Shown here: piece after piece, positions 53,450 through 62,437 of the stretch
Position numbering within the stretch: the stretch's first letter is position 1
Layout of the letters: each line of letters begins with the position of its first letter
Source of the DNA: a bacterium
Lineage (GTDB): Bacteria > Zhuqueibacterota > Zhuqueibacteria > Residuimicrobiales > Oceaniaggregativiventaceae
Assembly: GCA_029565675.1 (NCBI GenBank)
Contig: JAKQNP010000008.1
Coordinates: 62,001 to 126,000 of the forward strand
Direction: 5' to 3'
DNA: 64,000 nucleotides
Position numbers and translations under genes: made by a program
Notes under the pieces: generated by a model
Seen by the model: the letters and a program-made list of their open reading frames with translations, nothing else
Told to the model about the DNA's origin: nothing
Databases searched by the model: none

Positions 53450-55444
53450 ATGAAACAGAGCAAGATTCAAATCGAAGGACTGTCCTTTCCTCTTTATGAG
53501 ATCGATACCGTCGTTGTCGGTTCTGGCGCGGCGGCGCTCAATTGCGCCGATCACCTCCATTCGTTCGGACATCGCGATATCGCGATCGTTACGGAAAAGA
53601 TCGGCGGCGGCACCTCCAACAATACCGGATCGGACAAACAGACCTACTACAAACTTTCGGTCAGCGGCAAAGAACCGGATTCGCCCTATGAGATGGCCAA
53701 ATCGCTCTTTGACGGCGGCGCCATGCACGGCGACCTGGCTCTGATCGAAGCGACCATGTCGGCGCAGGAGTTTTTTCATCTGGTGCAGATCGGCGTGCAA
53801 TTTCCACACAACAGCTTTGGCGGCTTTGTCGGTTACAAAACCGATCACGATCCGCGCCAACGGGCCACATCGGCCGGTCCCTGGACGTCGAATCAGATGT
53901 TCACCTGCCTTTACCGCGAGGTCGGGAAAAAAGAGATCCCCATTTTCGACGAGCACGATGTGGTCGCCCTGTTGGTGGACGAAAATCGCTGTGTCGGTTT
54001 GATCGCCATGGACAAGAAGCGGGTTCAGGAGGAGAGCCGCGGCCTGGTTTTCTTCAAGGCTGACGATATCGTTTTCGGCGTCGGCGGCCCGGGCGGGTTG
54101 TACCAGACCTCGGTCTATCCAAAGGTGCATATCGGCGCCATCGGCCTGGCGCTCGAAGTGGGCGCGATGGCGAGAAACCTGACCGAATCGCAGTACGGCC
54201 TGGCGTCGATCCAGTTTCGCTGGAACGTTTCCGGAACCTACCAGCAGGTGATTCCGCGCTACATCAGCACCGATGCCGCAGGCGGGGATGAACAGGAATT
54301 TCTCAATCCCCATTTCCCGACCATGGGCAAGCTGGCAACCGATGTTTTTCTCAAGGGCTATCAATGGCCGTTCGATCCGCGCAAGATTCCAAACTATGGA
54401 TCCTCCCTGGTCGATGTGCTGGTCTATATCGAAACCGTGGTCAAGGGACGACGGGTCTATATGGATTTCCGCGAAAATCCGCGCGGCGATGACCGGATCG
54501 GTGCCTTTTCGTTCGAGGATCTCGAGCCCGAGGCTTTTCGCTATCTGGAGAATTCGAACGCTCTCTTCGGCACGCCGATCGAAAGGCTGGACAAGATGAA
54601 TCCGCTGGCCATCGAGTTGTATGCCAAAAACGGCATCAACATTCGCCGCGAACCGCTGGAAGTGGCGGTGTGCGCGCAGCACAACAATGGCGGACTGGCG
54701 GGCGATATCTGGTGGGAATCGAATATCCGCCATCTCTATCCGGTGGGCGAAGTGAACGGCAGCCATGGGGTCTATCGGCCGGGCGGCTCGGCGCTGAATT
54801 CCGGCCAGGTCGGCTCCTACCGGGCGGCGGTGCGAATCGCCAGGGCGGGCAAGGACAAGCCGGTTGCCGGTGAGACCTTTGAGCGCGTTGCGCGGGAACG
54901 CGGCGCGCACCTCATCGACCTGCTGAAAAAGGCGGTCACCGCTGAAACAGGCGTGTCGGTGACGGACTATCGCCATGAATTCCAGCACCGCATGACCCAG
55001 TACGGCTCGCATATCCGCGCGTTGCATCAGGCCGAGCGAGCTTTGGGCGAGGCGTATGCGCAAATCAAGAGATTCGATGAACAGCGGTTGCAGGACGCGG
55101 CAGAGATTCCGGCGTTTTTGCAAAACCGCCATCTCGTCCTCGCGCACGCCGCCTATCTGGAAGCGATCTGCGCCTATCTCAAGGCGGGCGGCGGCAGCCG
55201 GGGTTCCTATCTGGTGATGGATCCGGCCGGCGAGCCGGTTTTGGACGATCTCGGCGACGCGTGGCGCTATAAAACGGAAGAGCTCTCTTTGCGCGAAAAG
55301 GTGTTGGAGACGGTTTACCGGGACGGCGCTTTTGTCAGCCGCTGGAAGCCGCGGCGTCCGATTCCGCAGGAGGAGAGCTGGTTCGAAAATGTCTGGGGCC
55401 GCTATCTGCGCGGCGAGATATTTGAGGAAACCGGTGAGATCTGA
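53450..55444 (+). CDS. FAD-dependent oxidoreductase, fumarate-reductase/aspartate-oxidase-like
   Basis: A 664-residue flavoprotein. Dinucleotide-binding VVVGSGAAALNCADHL at about 21-36, GGGTSNNTGSDKQTYYK, a middle substrate domain, and HLYPVGEVNGSHGVYRPGGS with ALNSGQVGSYRAA near residue 430-460 that closes around FAD. There is no quinone- or iron-sulfur-domain partner nearby. Substrate not recognised. Its base composition is visibly more GC-rich than the following island. Confidence 0.82.
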   Translation: MKQSKIQIEGLSFPLYEIDTVVVGSGAAALNCADHLHSFGHRDIAIVTEKIGGGTSNNTGSDKQTYYKLSVSGKEPDSPYEMAKSLFDGGAMHGDLALIEATMSAQEFFHLVQIGVQFPHNSFGGFVGYKTDHDPRQRATSAGPWTSNQMFTCLYREVGKKEIPIFDEHDVVALLVDENRCVGLIAMDKKRVQEESRGLVFFKADDIVFGVGGPGGLYQTSVYPKVHIGAIGLALEVGAMARNLTESQYGLASIQFRWNVSGTYQQVIPRYISTDAAGGDEQEFLNPHFPTMGKLATDVFLKGYQWPFDPRKIPNYGSSLVDVLVYIETVVKGRRVYMDFRENPRGDDRIGAFSFEDLEPEAFRYLENSNALFGTPIERLDKMNPLAIELYAKNGINIRREPLEVAVCAQHNNGGLAGDIWWESNIRHLYPVGEVNGSHGVYRPGGSALNSGQVGSYRAAVRIARAGKDKPVAGETFERVARERGAHLIDLLKKAVTAETGVSVTDYRHEFQHRMTQYGSHIRALHQAERALGEAYAQIKRFDEQRLQDAAEIPAFLQNRHLVLAHAAYLEAICAYLKAGGGSRGSYLVMDPAGEPVLDDLGDAWRYKTEELSLREKVLETVYRDGAFVSRWKPRRPIPQEESWFENVWGRYLRGEIFEETGEI

Positions 55445-56074
55445 AACTTTCGCACTTTGACCTTGGCACTTGCCACTTCGCCTTCTGCTCTTTATTTTCG
55501 TATTTGGAACGTGGCACTTTTTGCCTTTTACCTTTTGCCTTTTTCCTTCTAACTTTAGCCCCTCTTTCCCGTTTTGAACCAGGCACGTTCTTCCTTTGTG
55601 CGCCTCCGGCTACGGCTTGCGCGCGGATTACCGATAATCTTTTATGTTTTCCGAGTTTTTTTGTTGGTGCAGAATCACTGATTTTGGGGGCGCAAGCCGT
55701 GAGCCTCCGGCGGCTGCGCGCGCCTCCTCGGCCGCAGGAGCGGCGGCCTGCGGGGTCGCGCTCCGCTGAATTTAATGAGGCGGGTTGTGCGGGCTGGATC
55801 GTTTCCGCCACCGCGGGGCTTGTCCCCGCGGAGCGGTGATTGATGGCCAGAAAAGGAGACCCTAAACCATCCTTTTTGGGGGGGAAGGGGCTGTGGTGCG
55901 GCGTTTTTCTGGCTTTCAATCATCATCCCGCAGGGGCAAGCCCTGCGGTGATGCAGCTTTGCCGGCTTTGCGTTCAGGCAGTCAACCCCCATCCCACTGC
56001 ATCGAGAACACCACGCTCTCGATATCGCACAGATACATCGAATTCAAAAATTGAGGCGGTAATAGCGTGTCAGC
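55445..56074. other. Intergenic: purine/pyrimidine-biased low-complexity stretch and repeat copy A
   Basis: No gene is supported. Positions 55445-55600 are a stuttering low-complexity sequence (plus strand rich in CTTTTTGCCTTTTACC-type words, minus strand in AAAGTGCCA and AAAAGGC words). The composite repeat copy A (55722-55996) follows, including two hairpins. Open frames here are shadows of these repeats. Confidence 0.7.
55722..55996 (+). repeat. Composite dispersed repeat, copy A
   Basis: About 275 bp that match copy C (60997-61270) with few differences, starting GCCTCCTCGGCCGC and ending ATCCCA. It contains two palindromes: a CCGCGGGG/CCCCGCGG stem at 55811-55831 and CCGCAGGG/CCCTGCGG at 55928-55948. 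Its first third also matches copy B. It lacks the left arm shared by B and C. Confidence 0.85.
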
Positions 56075-56524
56075 CTAGGAGAGCTTTTCAACATCATCGA
56101 GATCTTTATGGCGGCCGCTAGCTTTTTTATTCTTGATCAAGTTTTCCAAATCAATGATATCGATGTGAATGCCATCGATGGTATCGACAATTCGCTGTTT
56201 GTAGCAGGACTGAAAATCAACTCCAGAGAGAGTTGTCAGCAGCTCGATTCTCAGGGGGACATTCCCCATTCGCAGCACTTTATTCTTTTGCAGAAAAAGG
56301 TTCTCATCCACTTCCGGAAGGTCAAAGCCGAATTCTTTGACTACCGCAACCAACTTTTTGGCGTTTCTCGGACTCACACCAACCCAGATGTCCATATCGC
56401 CGGTTGCCCGTGGATAGCCATGATACCCGACGGCATACCCGCCGACCAGCAGATATTCAACGCGGTGGGAATTCAGCAATTTCAAAAAATCTTGCAAGTC
56501 TTGCGGTAGCGATGGAGTGGCCAT
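56075..56524 (-). CDS. Nucleotidyltransferase-fold protein (DUF6036/AbiEii-like minimal type)
   Basis: A 149-residue protein with the minimal nucleotidyltransferase motif LLVGGYAVGYHGYPRATGDMDIWV: GG then a DxD pair. The N-terminus LPQDLQDFLKLLN is typical of this group, often linked to toxin-antitoxin or phage-defence loci. Its start overlaps the upstream small gene by 68 nt. Which of the two would be toxic is unknown. Confidence 0.72.
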   Translation of the reverse strand: MATPSLPQDLQDFLKLLNSHRVEYLLVGGYAVGYHGYPRATGDMDIWVGVSPRNAKKLVAVVKEFGFDLPEVDENLFLQKNKVLRMGNVPLRIELLTTLSGVDFQSCYKQRIVDTIDGIHIDIIDLENLIKNKKASGRHKDLDDVEKLS

Positions 56525-56660
56525 AATTGATTCTTCTCATCAGTTCGATTGCCAAAATTCGGTCTTGCGGAGATTGTTTTCGCCAGTATTGGGCATCAGG
56601 ATCCTCATCCTGCAAGTGGTGAATCGCAAAAAAATTTCGATCGATGCGTTCGCTGATCAT
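56457..56660 (-). CDS. Small partner of the nucleotidyltransferase (unknown family, YWRKxSPxxRxxAIE motif)
   Basis: A 67-residue basic protein with RKQSPQDRILAIELMRRINY, a pattern I associate with small genes commonly found just upstream of such nucleotidyltransferases. AAGGACGATCAC precedes its ATG at 56660. The reading overlaps the next gene by 68 nt, unusual but compatible with coupled translation. Candidate antitoxin or accessory factor by context only. Confidence 0.6.
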   Translation of the reverse strand: MISERIDRNFFAIHHLQDEDPDAQYWRKQSPQDRILAIELMRRINYGHSIATARLARFFEIAEFPPR

Positions 56661-56879
56661 GTGATCGTCCTTATTCGCTTAATGGGCTGGATTCGGTGTT
56701 CAGGTCCGAATCCGGAAGAGGGTCTCTATTGATCAAGATAGCATAAAATAACCGTTTTTTCAATAACCAATCTTGTGTCGTTTTCTCATGCAGTTTTCAA
56801 AGCTTCTGGTTCCCTGCGCGGTTGCTCCAGCTCTATTTTTCGCATTTGGAACTTGGCACCTATTACCTTTAATCGTTCA

Positions 56880-57150
56880 CAGGCTCTGCCTTTGAATGTA
56901 TCTCGCCGGCTCTGCCGCCCAACAATTCTCAACAGCAAAGATCGACAAATGGCCGAGTCTGAAACTCGTTCCAATCGGTCATTTGCAGTTTCTTTTAACT
57001 TTCGCATTTCGCACTTCGAAATTGCAAATTATTTACTTCGCCTCCTCGGCCGCAAGAGCGGCGGCCTGCGGGGTCGCGCTCCGCTGAATTTAATGAGGCG
57101 GGTTGTGTGGGCTGGATCGTCTCCGCCACCGCGGGGCTTGCCCCCGCGGA
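56880..57150 (+). repeat. Composite dispersed repeat, copy B (left flank of the cassette)
   Basis: A 271-bp sequence with the same length and near-identity as 60837-61107. It begins CAGGCTCTGCC, includes AACAATTCTCAACAGCAAAG, and ends in the CCGCGGGG/CCCCGCGG palindrome (57129-57149). Copies B and C lie in the same orientation, 3.96 kb apart, on either side of the AT-rich secreted-protein gene. The gap 56661-57565 holds this copy, a short low-complexity patch at about 56830-56870, and the promoter at 57372-57400. Confidence 0.88.
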
Positions 57151-57371
57151 CACGAAATCTGTCACTCCCCATTTTTAGGGCTTTTGTCCCAGCATTTAGC
57201 AATCCTCAAATGACTCTGATTTAATTAATATAAGAGGTTTCTTTGAGAATAGGATCGATTTAGAAAAATATATTAATCTCTTGGTCTTCAGTAAAATTCT
57301 GAATAAAATTAAATCACTCATCCCTTTAACGAATATGACAATAATAAATGACCTAAAGGCACTGAATGACA

Positions 57372-57400
57372 TTGCATTTTTCATCACAACTATATATGTT
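57372..57400 (+). promoter_or_regulatory. Promoter for the large secreted protein
   Basis: TTGCAT (57372-57377), 17 bp, TATGTT (57395-57400), about 165 bp before the gene in AT-rich sequence. Confidence 0.42.
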
Positions 57401-57565
57401 ATCATACCTGTTGGGTACTCTTTGTAGCCATAAATCAGTGAATTCTGAATAACATGGATAGTAGATTCCCTATAGGAGACCGTATGAATAGGTTATTCAA
57501 AATGAACTTTAGGACTAAAACACACATCTAGATATCATAAAACGACAAGAAAGGAATCAATTACC

Positions 57566-60500
57566 ATGTACACACGAATTCAAAATATTATGTGTATCTG
57601 CACATTTGTATGCTGCACTGCACTTTTTGCTGTGGATACACAACAGCTTTTAAGTGAATTAGAAGCTGAGCGTGACAAGCTTGACAAGAGCAGATTTGAG
57701 GAACTAGATACGGGCAGAGTATCAGAAGCAGAGATTAGACAAACGAAACAGAAAATCGCAGAGATTAAAATTCAGCTGGATGAAGTAACTAATGAATTGG
57801 ACAATGCGGTTTTTTATCGAAATGATGTCTATTTGGATTTAAACATCGATCTCGTTGATTTTTATGTTTATGAATATTCCTCAGGTTATTATCAGGTTCA
57901 TGCTCTTATTAAAAACAAGAAAGGTAAATATTTAGATTGGATCAAATTAAGATACAATTTGTACAAGAATGGCTCTTTCGTAGCAACCGATTATAGCTAT
58001 ATAGATTATGAATCGTATGGTTATACAGGTATGTCGCCTTATTCAGTTACATTTTTCGAGGCATACCTCGAAAAAGTAGATTTTGATAGTATCGGCTATG
58101 AAATTGACTATGATATTGAAGATGGCAGTGGCAACATTTTATGGGATCAGATTTTACAACTGGAATCCGTTGTTCTCCAGCCTTACGGGAGCAGTAACAA
58201 ATGGCAGGGAGTTGTTCGCAACGACCATAACTATACCATGAAGTTTGCCAAAATCTTTGCCTGCATATACAAAAATGACAGAATGATTGCTACTGATTAT
58301 ACCTATTTGGATGTGCCTGATAATACTATGCCCGCCAATACCTCGGCGGTATTTGATTCATATATCAATTTACCAGAAGATTATGATGAAATTAAATATT
58401 ATCTAAATTATGCCTTATATTCACTGGAAGGTACTGGAAACCTGCCACCGAATAGGCCAATTTTTACCGAGAGGTCTGCAACCGGGCATTCCCGAATCAT
58501 CTCGCAATTCGTCGTTTTTGTTATAGACCCTGATAATGACAGCATCGATTTATTTGCAGACTATGATAATGGAGCGGTATCTGCGTGGCTGAAAAATTAT
58601 ACCTCTGGTTATAGTGCAGATTTTGACTATGCCTATCCACTTTCCGGAATTTTTAAAATGCGTGCCAAAGCATCGGACAGAAACCATGAGACTGCTTGGT
58701 CTGACCCATTGATTGTTACCATCAATCCGTCCACGTCTCCAAAGATAGCAAATACTGAAATTGGACAAGCGGATTATAAAAGATCTTATCAGTTTCAGTT
58801 TCAAAGCAATGGAGGTATTGAACCTTTGTCATGGAAGATCAACACTGGAAATATTCCTAAGGGACTGGTTTTGGACAACAACAGCGGTCTGATCTATGGA
58901 ACGCCTGCAGAGTCCGGTTCATTCACTTTTACAATTCTCTGTCAAGATGCTGGCCAGCCTCCAGCAGCAGACGAGGCTCAATTTCAGTTTGTGGTCAGAA
59001 ACCAAAAGCCTGTGCTCTCGTCATCGTCACGATTGAACGCCTTCGCCAGAGAGACCGTAATCTATTCAGCAGCGGCTGAGGATCCAGATGGAAATAGCGT
59101 CAGTTTTTCGTATTTGCAGCTGCCATACTGGTTATCGGCTTCCGGCCACACTCTCAGCGGTACAGCACCAAACCAGGTTATAGAGGGCACATTTTATGTG
59201 ATAGCTACAGATGGAGATCTGGCTGATACTCTTGAGGTCAGTTTTTTTGTTCGTACGCGTCCACTTTCTATCATGACCACGGAACTTCCGTATGGGATTT
59301 ACCGATGTAATTATGAAACCCTTCTGGCTGCAGAAGGAGGATTAATCCCTTATCACTGGTCGATTGTTGAGGGATCGCTGCCTGATGGAATCGTCCTTGA
59401 TAAGACAGGAGTGATTATTGGACAGCCGATTAATTCTGGCCAATTTGTTTTTGTTGTCCAAGTCCAGGATTCGGATGCACCACCCCAAACGGATTCACTT
59501 TCTTTCCAACTTTATATTAACAACTCGGCACCAGTCATCAATTCTCCATCGTCCATATCCATACAGAAACAGCAGATTCTAACCTATAATGCCTCTGCGA
59601 CTGATGCTGATCATAATCCACTTCAATTTTATTTCAAGAACTTTCCCAGTTGGCTCGTCTCGCATGATAACATTTTAAGCGGTCTTGTGCCCTTGAGTGC
59701 GACGGACACCTCGTTTGTTGTTATTGCCAGTGATGGCGATAAAAAAGATAGTTTGCAAGTCACTCTGACAATAGAAACACCAGAACTAGTAATCGCAACC
59801 CAGTCGCTAGACAAAGGCCTCTATCTTTACGAATATGAGGCACAGCTGAGCGCTCAAAGTGGCATCGCACCCTACACCTGGTCGATGGTAGGCGGCCAGC
59901 TGCCACCCGGAATGAGCTTCTATCCTTCTGGAATTTTATTCGGCTCGCCCCAAGAATCCGGAAACTTTGATTTGCACATACAGGTAAAGGATAGTGATAT
60001 CCCGCCCCAGTTTGCGGACATAAACTTGATTCTGAACATTACCAACACTGCACCTAAAATCACATCCACAGATACGTTAACAGCCTTTAAGCTACAGCAG
60101 TGCACCTATATCGCAAGGGTAATGGATCAGGATGGGCATGAGATCACCTTAAGCTTTTCAAACCTGCCATCCTGGCTTGATGTAAGTGGTAGCATAGTTT
60201 CAGGTTTGGTGCCTTGGCCCGCTTCTGATACCAGCTTTAACCTCCTCGCCACCGATGGAGACCTTTCAGACTCGATAAAAGTAAAACTCTTTGTACGGGC
60301 AGTCACCAATGTAGAATCAGCGAATTTACCTGCAAAGTTCCAGCTTGAACAAAATTATCCCAATCCATTCAATGCCAGAACAACAATCAAGCTTGATCTT
60401 CCGCAATACACGACCTGTGAATTAGCCGTTCACGACATCCATGGTAAGCTTGTGCATAAATTGTATAAAGGTAACCTCGAAAGCGGCTCACATAAATTCG

Positions 60501-60595
60501 CTTGGAACGCCAGCACAGCATCATCTGGTATCTATTTTATCCAATTCGCTTCGCCATCATTCAACCAGGTTTTGAAATGTACTCTGTTGAAATGA
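57566..60595 (+). CDS. Large secreted putative-Ig/cadherin-like protein with type A sorting-like C-terminus
   Basis: A 1009-residue exported protein. Signal peptide (MCICTFVCCTALFAVDT region), coiled-coil helix to about residue 75, a beta-rich region to about 290, then repeated pairs of He_PIG-like Ig and cadherin-like modules. The cue phrases recur: GLVLDNNSGLIYGTPAESG, GIVLDKTGVIIGQPINSG and GMSFYPSGILFGSPQESG, each followed by DPDGNSVSFSYLQLPYWL-type units. The last 90 residues start LEQNYPNPFNARTTIKLDLP and end VLKCTLLK, the same sorting-like domain as the products at 23023 and 25337. Base composition is clearly AT-richer than the neighbours, suggesting transfer. Likely surface adhesin. 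Confidence 0.82.
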   Translation: MYTRIQNIMCICTFVCCTALFAVDTQQLLSELEAERDKLDKSRFEELDTGRVSEAEIRQTKQKIAEIKIQLDEVTNELDNAVFYRNDVYLDLNIDLVDFYVYEYSSGYYQVHALIKNKKGKYLDWIKLRYNLYKNGSFVATDYSYIDYESYGYTGMSPYSVTFFEAYLEKVDFDSIGYEIDYDIEDGSGNILWDQILQLESVVLQPYGSSNKWQGVVRNDHNYTMKFAKIFACIYKNDRMIATDYTYLDVPDNTMPANTSAVFDSYINLPEDYDEIKYYLNYALYSLEGTGNLPPNRPIFTERSATGHSRIISQFVVFVIDPDNDSIDLFADYDNGAVSAWLKNYTSGYSADFDYAYPLSGIFKMRAKASDRNHETAWSDPLIVTINPSTSPKIANTEIGQADYKRSYQFQFQSNGGIEPLSWKINTGNIPKGLVLDNNSGLIYGTPAESGSFTFTILCQDAGQPPAADEAQFQFVVRNQKPVLSSSSRLNAFARETVIYSAAAEDPDGNSVSFSYLQLPYWLSASGHTLSGTAPNQVIEGTFYVIATDGDLADTLEVSFFVRTRPLSIMTTELPYGIYRCNYETLLAAEGGLIPYHWSIVEGSLPDGIVLDKTGVIIGQPINSGQFVFVVQVQDSDAPPQTDSLSFQLYINNSAPVINSPSSISIQKQQILTYNASATDADHNPLQFYFKNFPSWLVSHDNILSGLVPLSATDTSFVVIASDGDKKDSLQVTLTIETPELVIATQSLDKGLYLYEYEAQLSAQSGIAPYTWSMVGGQLPPGMSFYPSGILFGSPQESGNFDLHIQVKDSDIPPQFADINLILNITNTAPKITSTDTLTAFKLQQCTYIARVMDQDGHEITLSFSNLPSWLDVSGSIVSGLVPWPASDTSFNLLATDGDLSDSIKVKLFVRAVTNVESANLPAKFQLEQNYPNPFNARTTIKLDLPQYTTCELAVHDIHGKLVHKLYKGNLESGSHKFAWNASTASSGIYFIQFASPSFNQVLKCTLLK

Positions 60596-60836
60596 TTTTT
60601 ATCTTCCAAAGATCCAATGCTCTGGCTTTTTCATAGGACCAATTGAAGAGAAAAAAGAACCACAGGTTACGTCGAGAGCGCAGAAAAAAACTTCTTTATA
60701 AAATCTGTTTATCAAGCGTTACGTTTCGTCCTTCAATTCTTTTAATGATTGATGTGATGAACAATGATAAAATGAATTGTGCCCAGCGTTTCCTTGAGTA
60801 TTATCGAGTAGATCGCTTCAAGTTTTTTCTTATTTC
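60596..60836. other. AT-rich tail with a degraded repeat word
   Basis: This 241-bp stretch has no convincing gene. Its 60655-60710 part (GAACCACAGGTTACG, then GCGCAGAAAAAAAC) resembles the AACCACAGATTA...CAGA words that recur between genes of many bacteria. Confidence 0.4.
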
Positions 60837-61270
60837 CAGGCTCTGCCTGGGAATGCATCTCGCTGGCCCTGCCGGCCAACAATTCTCAACAGCAAAGATC
60901 AACAAATGGCCGAGTCTGAAACTCGTTCCAATCGGTCATTTGCAGTTTCTTTTAACTTTCGCATTTCGCACTTCGCAATTGCAAATTTTTTACTTCGCCT
61001 CCTCGGCCGCAAGAGCGGCGGCCTGCGGGGTCGCGCTCCGCTGAATTTAATGAGGCGGGTTGTGCGGGCTGGATCGTCTCCGCCACCGCGGGGCTTGCCC
61101 CCGCGGAGCGGTGATTGATGGCCAGAAAAGGAGACCCTAAACCATCCTTTTTGGGGGGAGTTGGCTGTGGTGCGGCGTTTTTCTGGCTTTCAATCATCAT
61201 CCCGCAGGGGCAAGCCCTGCGGTGATGCAGCTTTGCCGGCTTCGCGCCCTGGCAGTCAATCCCCATCCCA
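60837..61270 (+). repeat. Composite dispersed repeat, copy C (longest, right flank of the cassette)
   Basis: The left 271 bp (60837-61107) equal copy B in length and nearly in sequence; the part from 60997 to 61270 equals copy A. Thus C joins both arms and may be the most complete copy. It carries both palindromes: 61086-61106 and CCGCAGGG/CCCTGCGG at 61202-61222. No conserved reading frame. Confidence 0.88.
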
Positions 61271-61452
61271 TGGGAACAAGTCCCGCGGAGGATCCCGGCC
61301 CCGCAACGCAAACAATCAAAAGCGAACGATCAGAATCATTTCCCGCAATTCCTGGTCACGGAACAAAGGCGGGGCCGGAGCCGGAGCGGCCCCCCCCAAA
61401 AAAAATCCAGAAGCATTTGAAAAAGGATAATTCTTCCCTCGCCCCGATCGAT

Positions 61453-61489
61453 TCACCCGGATCCGCGGCACCGCAGCGAATCCGGGTGA
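61453..61489. terminator. Stable hairpin after hflC
   Basis: A perfect 10-bp stem, TCACCCGGAT (61453-61462) with ATCCGGGTGA (61480-61489), and partial pairing inside, lies just downstream of the hflC stop (minus strand). No T-run follows, so either a Rho-type end or a 3'-protective structure is possible. Confidence 0.4.
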
Positions 61490-61498
61490 GTGGAAATA

Positions 61499-62437
61499 TC
61501 AATAGGATTTGAGGAATTTCAGGTATTCGCCGTCCGTGCTCAGGATCAGCGTGCTGGAGCTGTCCAGGCTGTTGCGATAGGATTCCAGGGTGCGCAAAAA
61601 GGAATAGAACTCGGGGTCGCGCGAAAAGGCATCGGCATAGATCTCTGTCGCCTCGGCATCGGCCTTGCCCTGGATCTGCTGGGCTTTGCGATAGGCTTCC
61701 GAGTTGATGCGCTGCAGTTCTTTTTGCATCTGGCCTTCAATCTCCGCTTTTTTCCCCTGCCCTTCCGAGCGATAGAGCTCGGCGATGCGCCGGCGCTCCG
61801 AGATCATGCGGTCGAAAACCTTGACCTGCACCTCTTCGATATAATTGACCTGCTTGATGCGCATGTCGAGAACCTCAAGGCCATACTGCGGCGTCAGTTT
61901 TTGTACCTGTTCCAGAATCATGCGGGTGATGGCCAGTCGCCCTTTTTCGATGCGCAGCGAATCCATCGAGATCGGCGTTTCTTCTCCTTCGCTGGCGATG
62001 GTCAGCTCCCGATTCGAGTTGCGCACCACCTCGATCAGCATTTTTTCCGAGATAAAATCGCGGGTGATGCCGTCGATGATATCGTCCAATCGGCTGTGTG
62101 CATTGCGTTCGTTGTTCACCGATTGATAGAATTTGAGCGGATCGACGATGCGCCAGCGCGCAAAGGTGTCCACCAGGATGTATTTCTTGTCCGAGGTGGG
62201 GATTTGATTGGGATCGCCATCCCACTGGATGATGCGTTTTTCGAAAAACGTTGCCTTTTGAATAAACGGCATCTTTATTTTCAAGCCGGCGGTGGTCACC
62301 GGATCTCCGATTGGATCGCCGAATTGGGTGATGATGGCCAGATGTGTTTCATCGACGATATAAAAGGTATCGCTGAGCAGGATCAGGAGCAAAATGATGA
62401 CAGCAACAATCACATAGCGGGAGGTTTTCGCGTTCAT
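61499..62437 (-). CDS. hflC: HflC, modulator of FtsH protease
   Basis: A 312-residue SPFH/band-7 protein: an N-terminal membrane anchor (YVIVAVIILLLILLSDTFYIV), the SPFH domain (LAIITQFGDPIGD, RWRIVDP, EKRIIQWDGDP), and the C-terminal coiled coil (SERRRIAELYRSEGQGKKAE). HflC with HflK forms a large cage around FtsH at the inner membrane. The ATG at 62437 overlaps the hflK stop by 1 nt and has GGAGG about 7 nt upstream; a GTG at 62440 is possible. Confidence 0.93.
   Translation of the reverse strand: MNAKTSRYVIVAVIILLLILLSDTFYIVDETHLAIITQFGDPIGDPVTTAGLKIKMPFIQKATFFEKRIIQWDGDPNQIPTSDKKYILVDTFARWRIVDPLKFYQSVNNERNAHSRLDDIIDGITRDFISEKMLIEVVRNSNRELTIASEGEETPISMDSLRIEKGRLAITRMILEQVQKLTPQYGLEVLDMRIKQVNYIEEVQVKVFDRMISERRRIAELYRSEGQGKKAEIEGQMQKELQRINSEAYRKAQQIQGKADAEATEIYADAFSRDPEFYSFLRTLESYRNSLDSSSTLILSTDGEYLKFLKSY

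Noticed and set aside
53414-55147. 577-codon open frame antisense to the flavoprotein
   Set aside because: Arg- and Asp-rich with no motif; the opposite strand encodes a clear FAD enzyme.
55840-56121. Open frames within repeat copy A
   Set aside because: The same sequence occurs in copy C with different frames, and no protein family is recognisable; these are repeat DNA.
60643-61512. Open frames over copy C and its flanks
   Set aside because: They follow repeat sequence, with biased Arg/Pro/Ser composition and no family.
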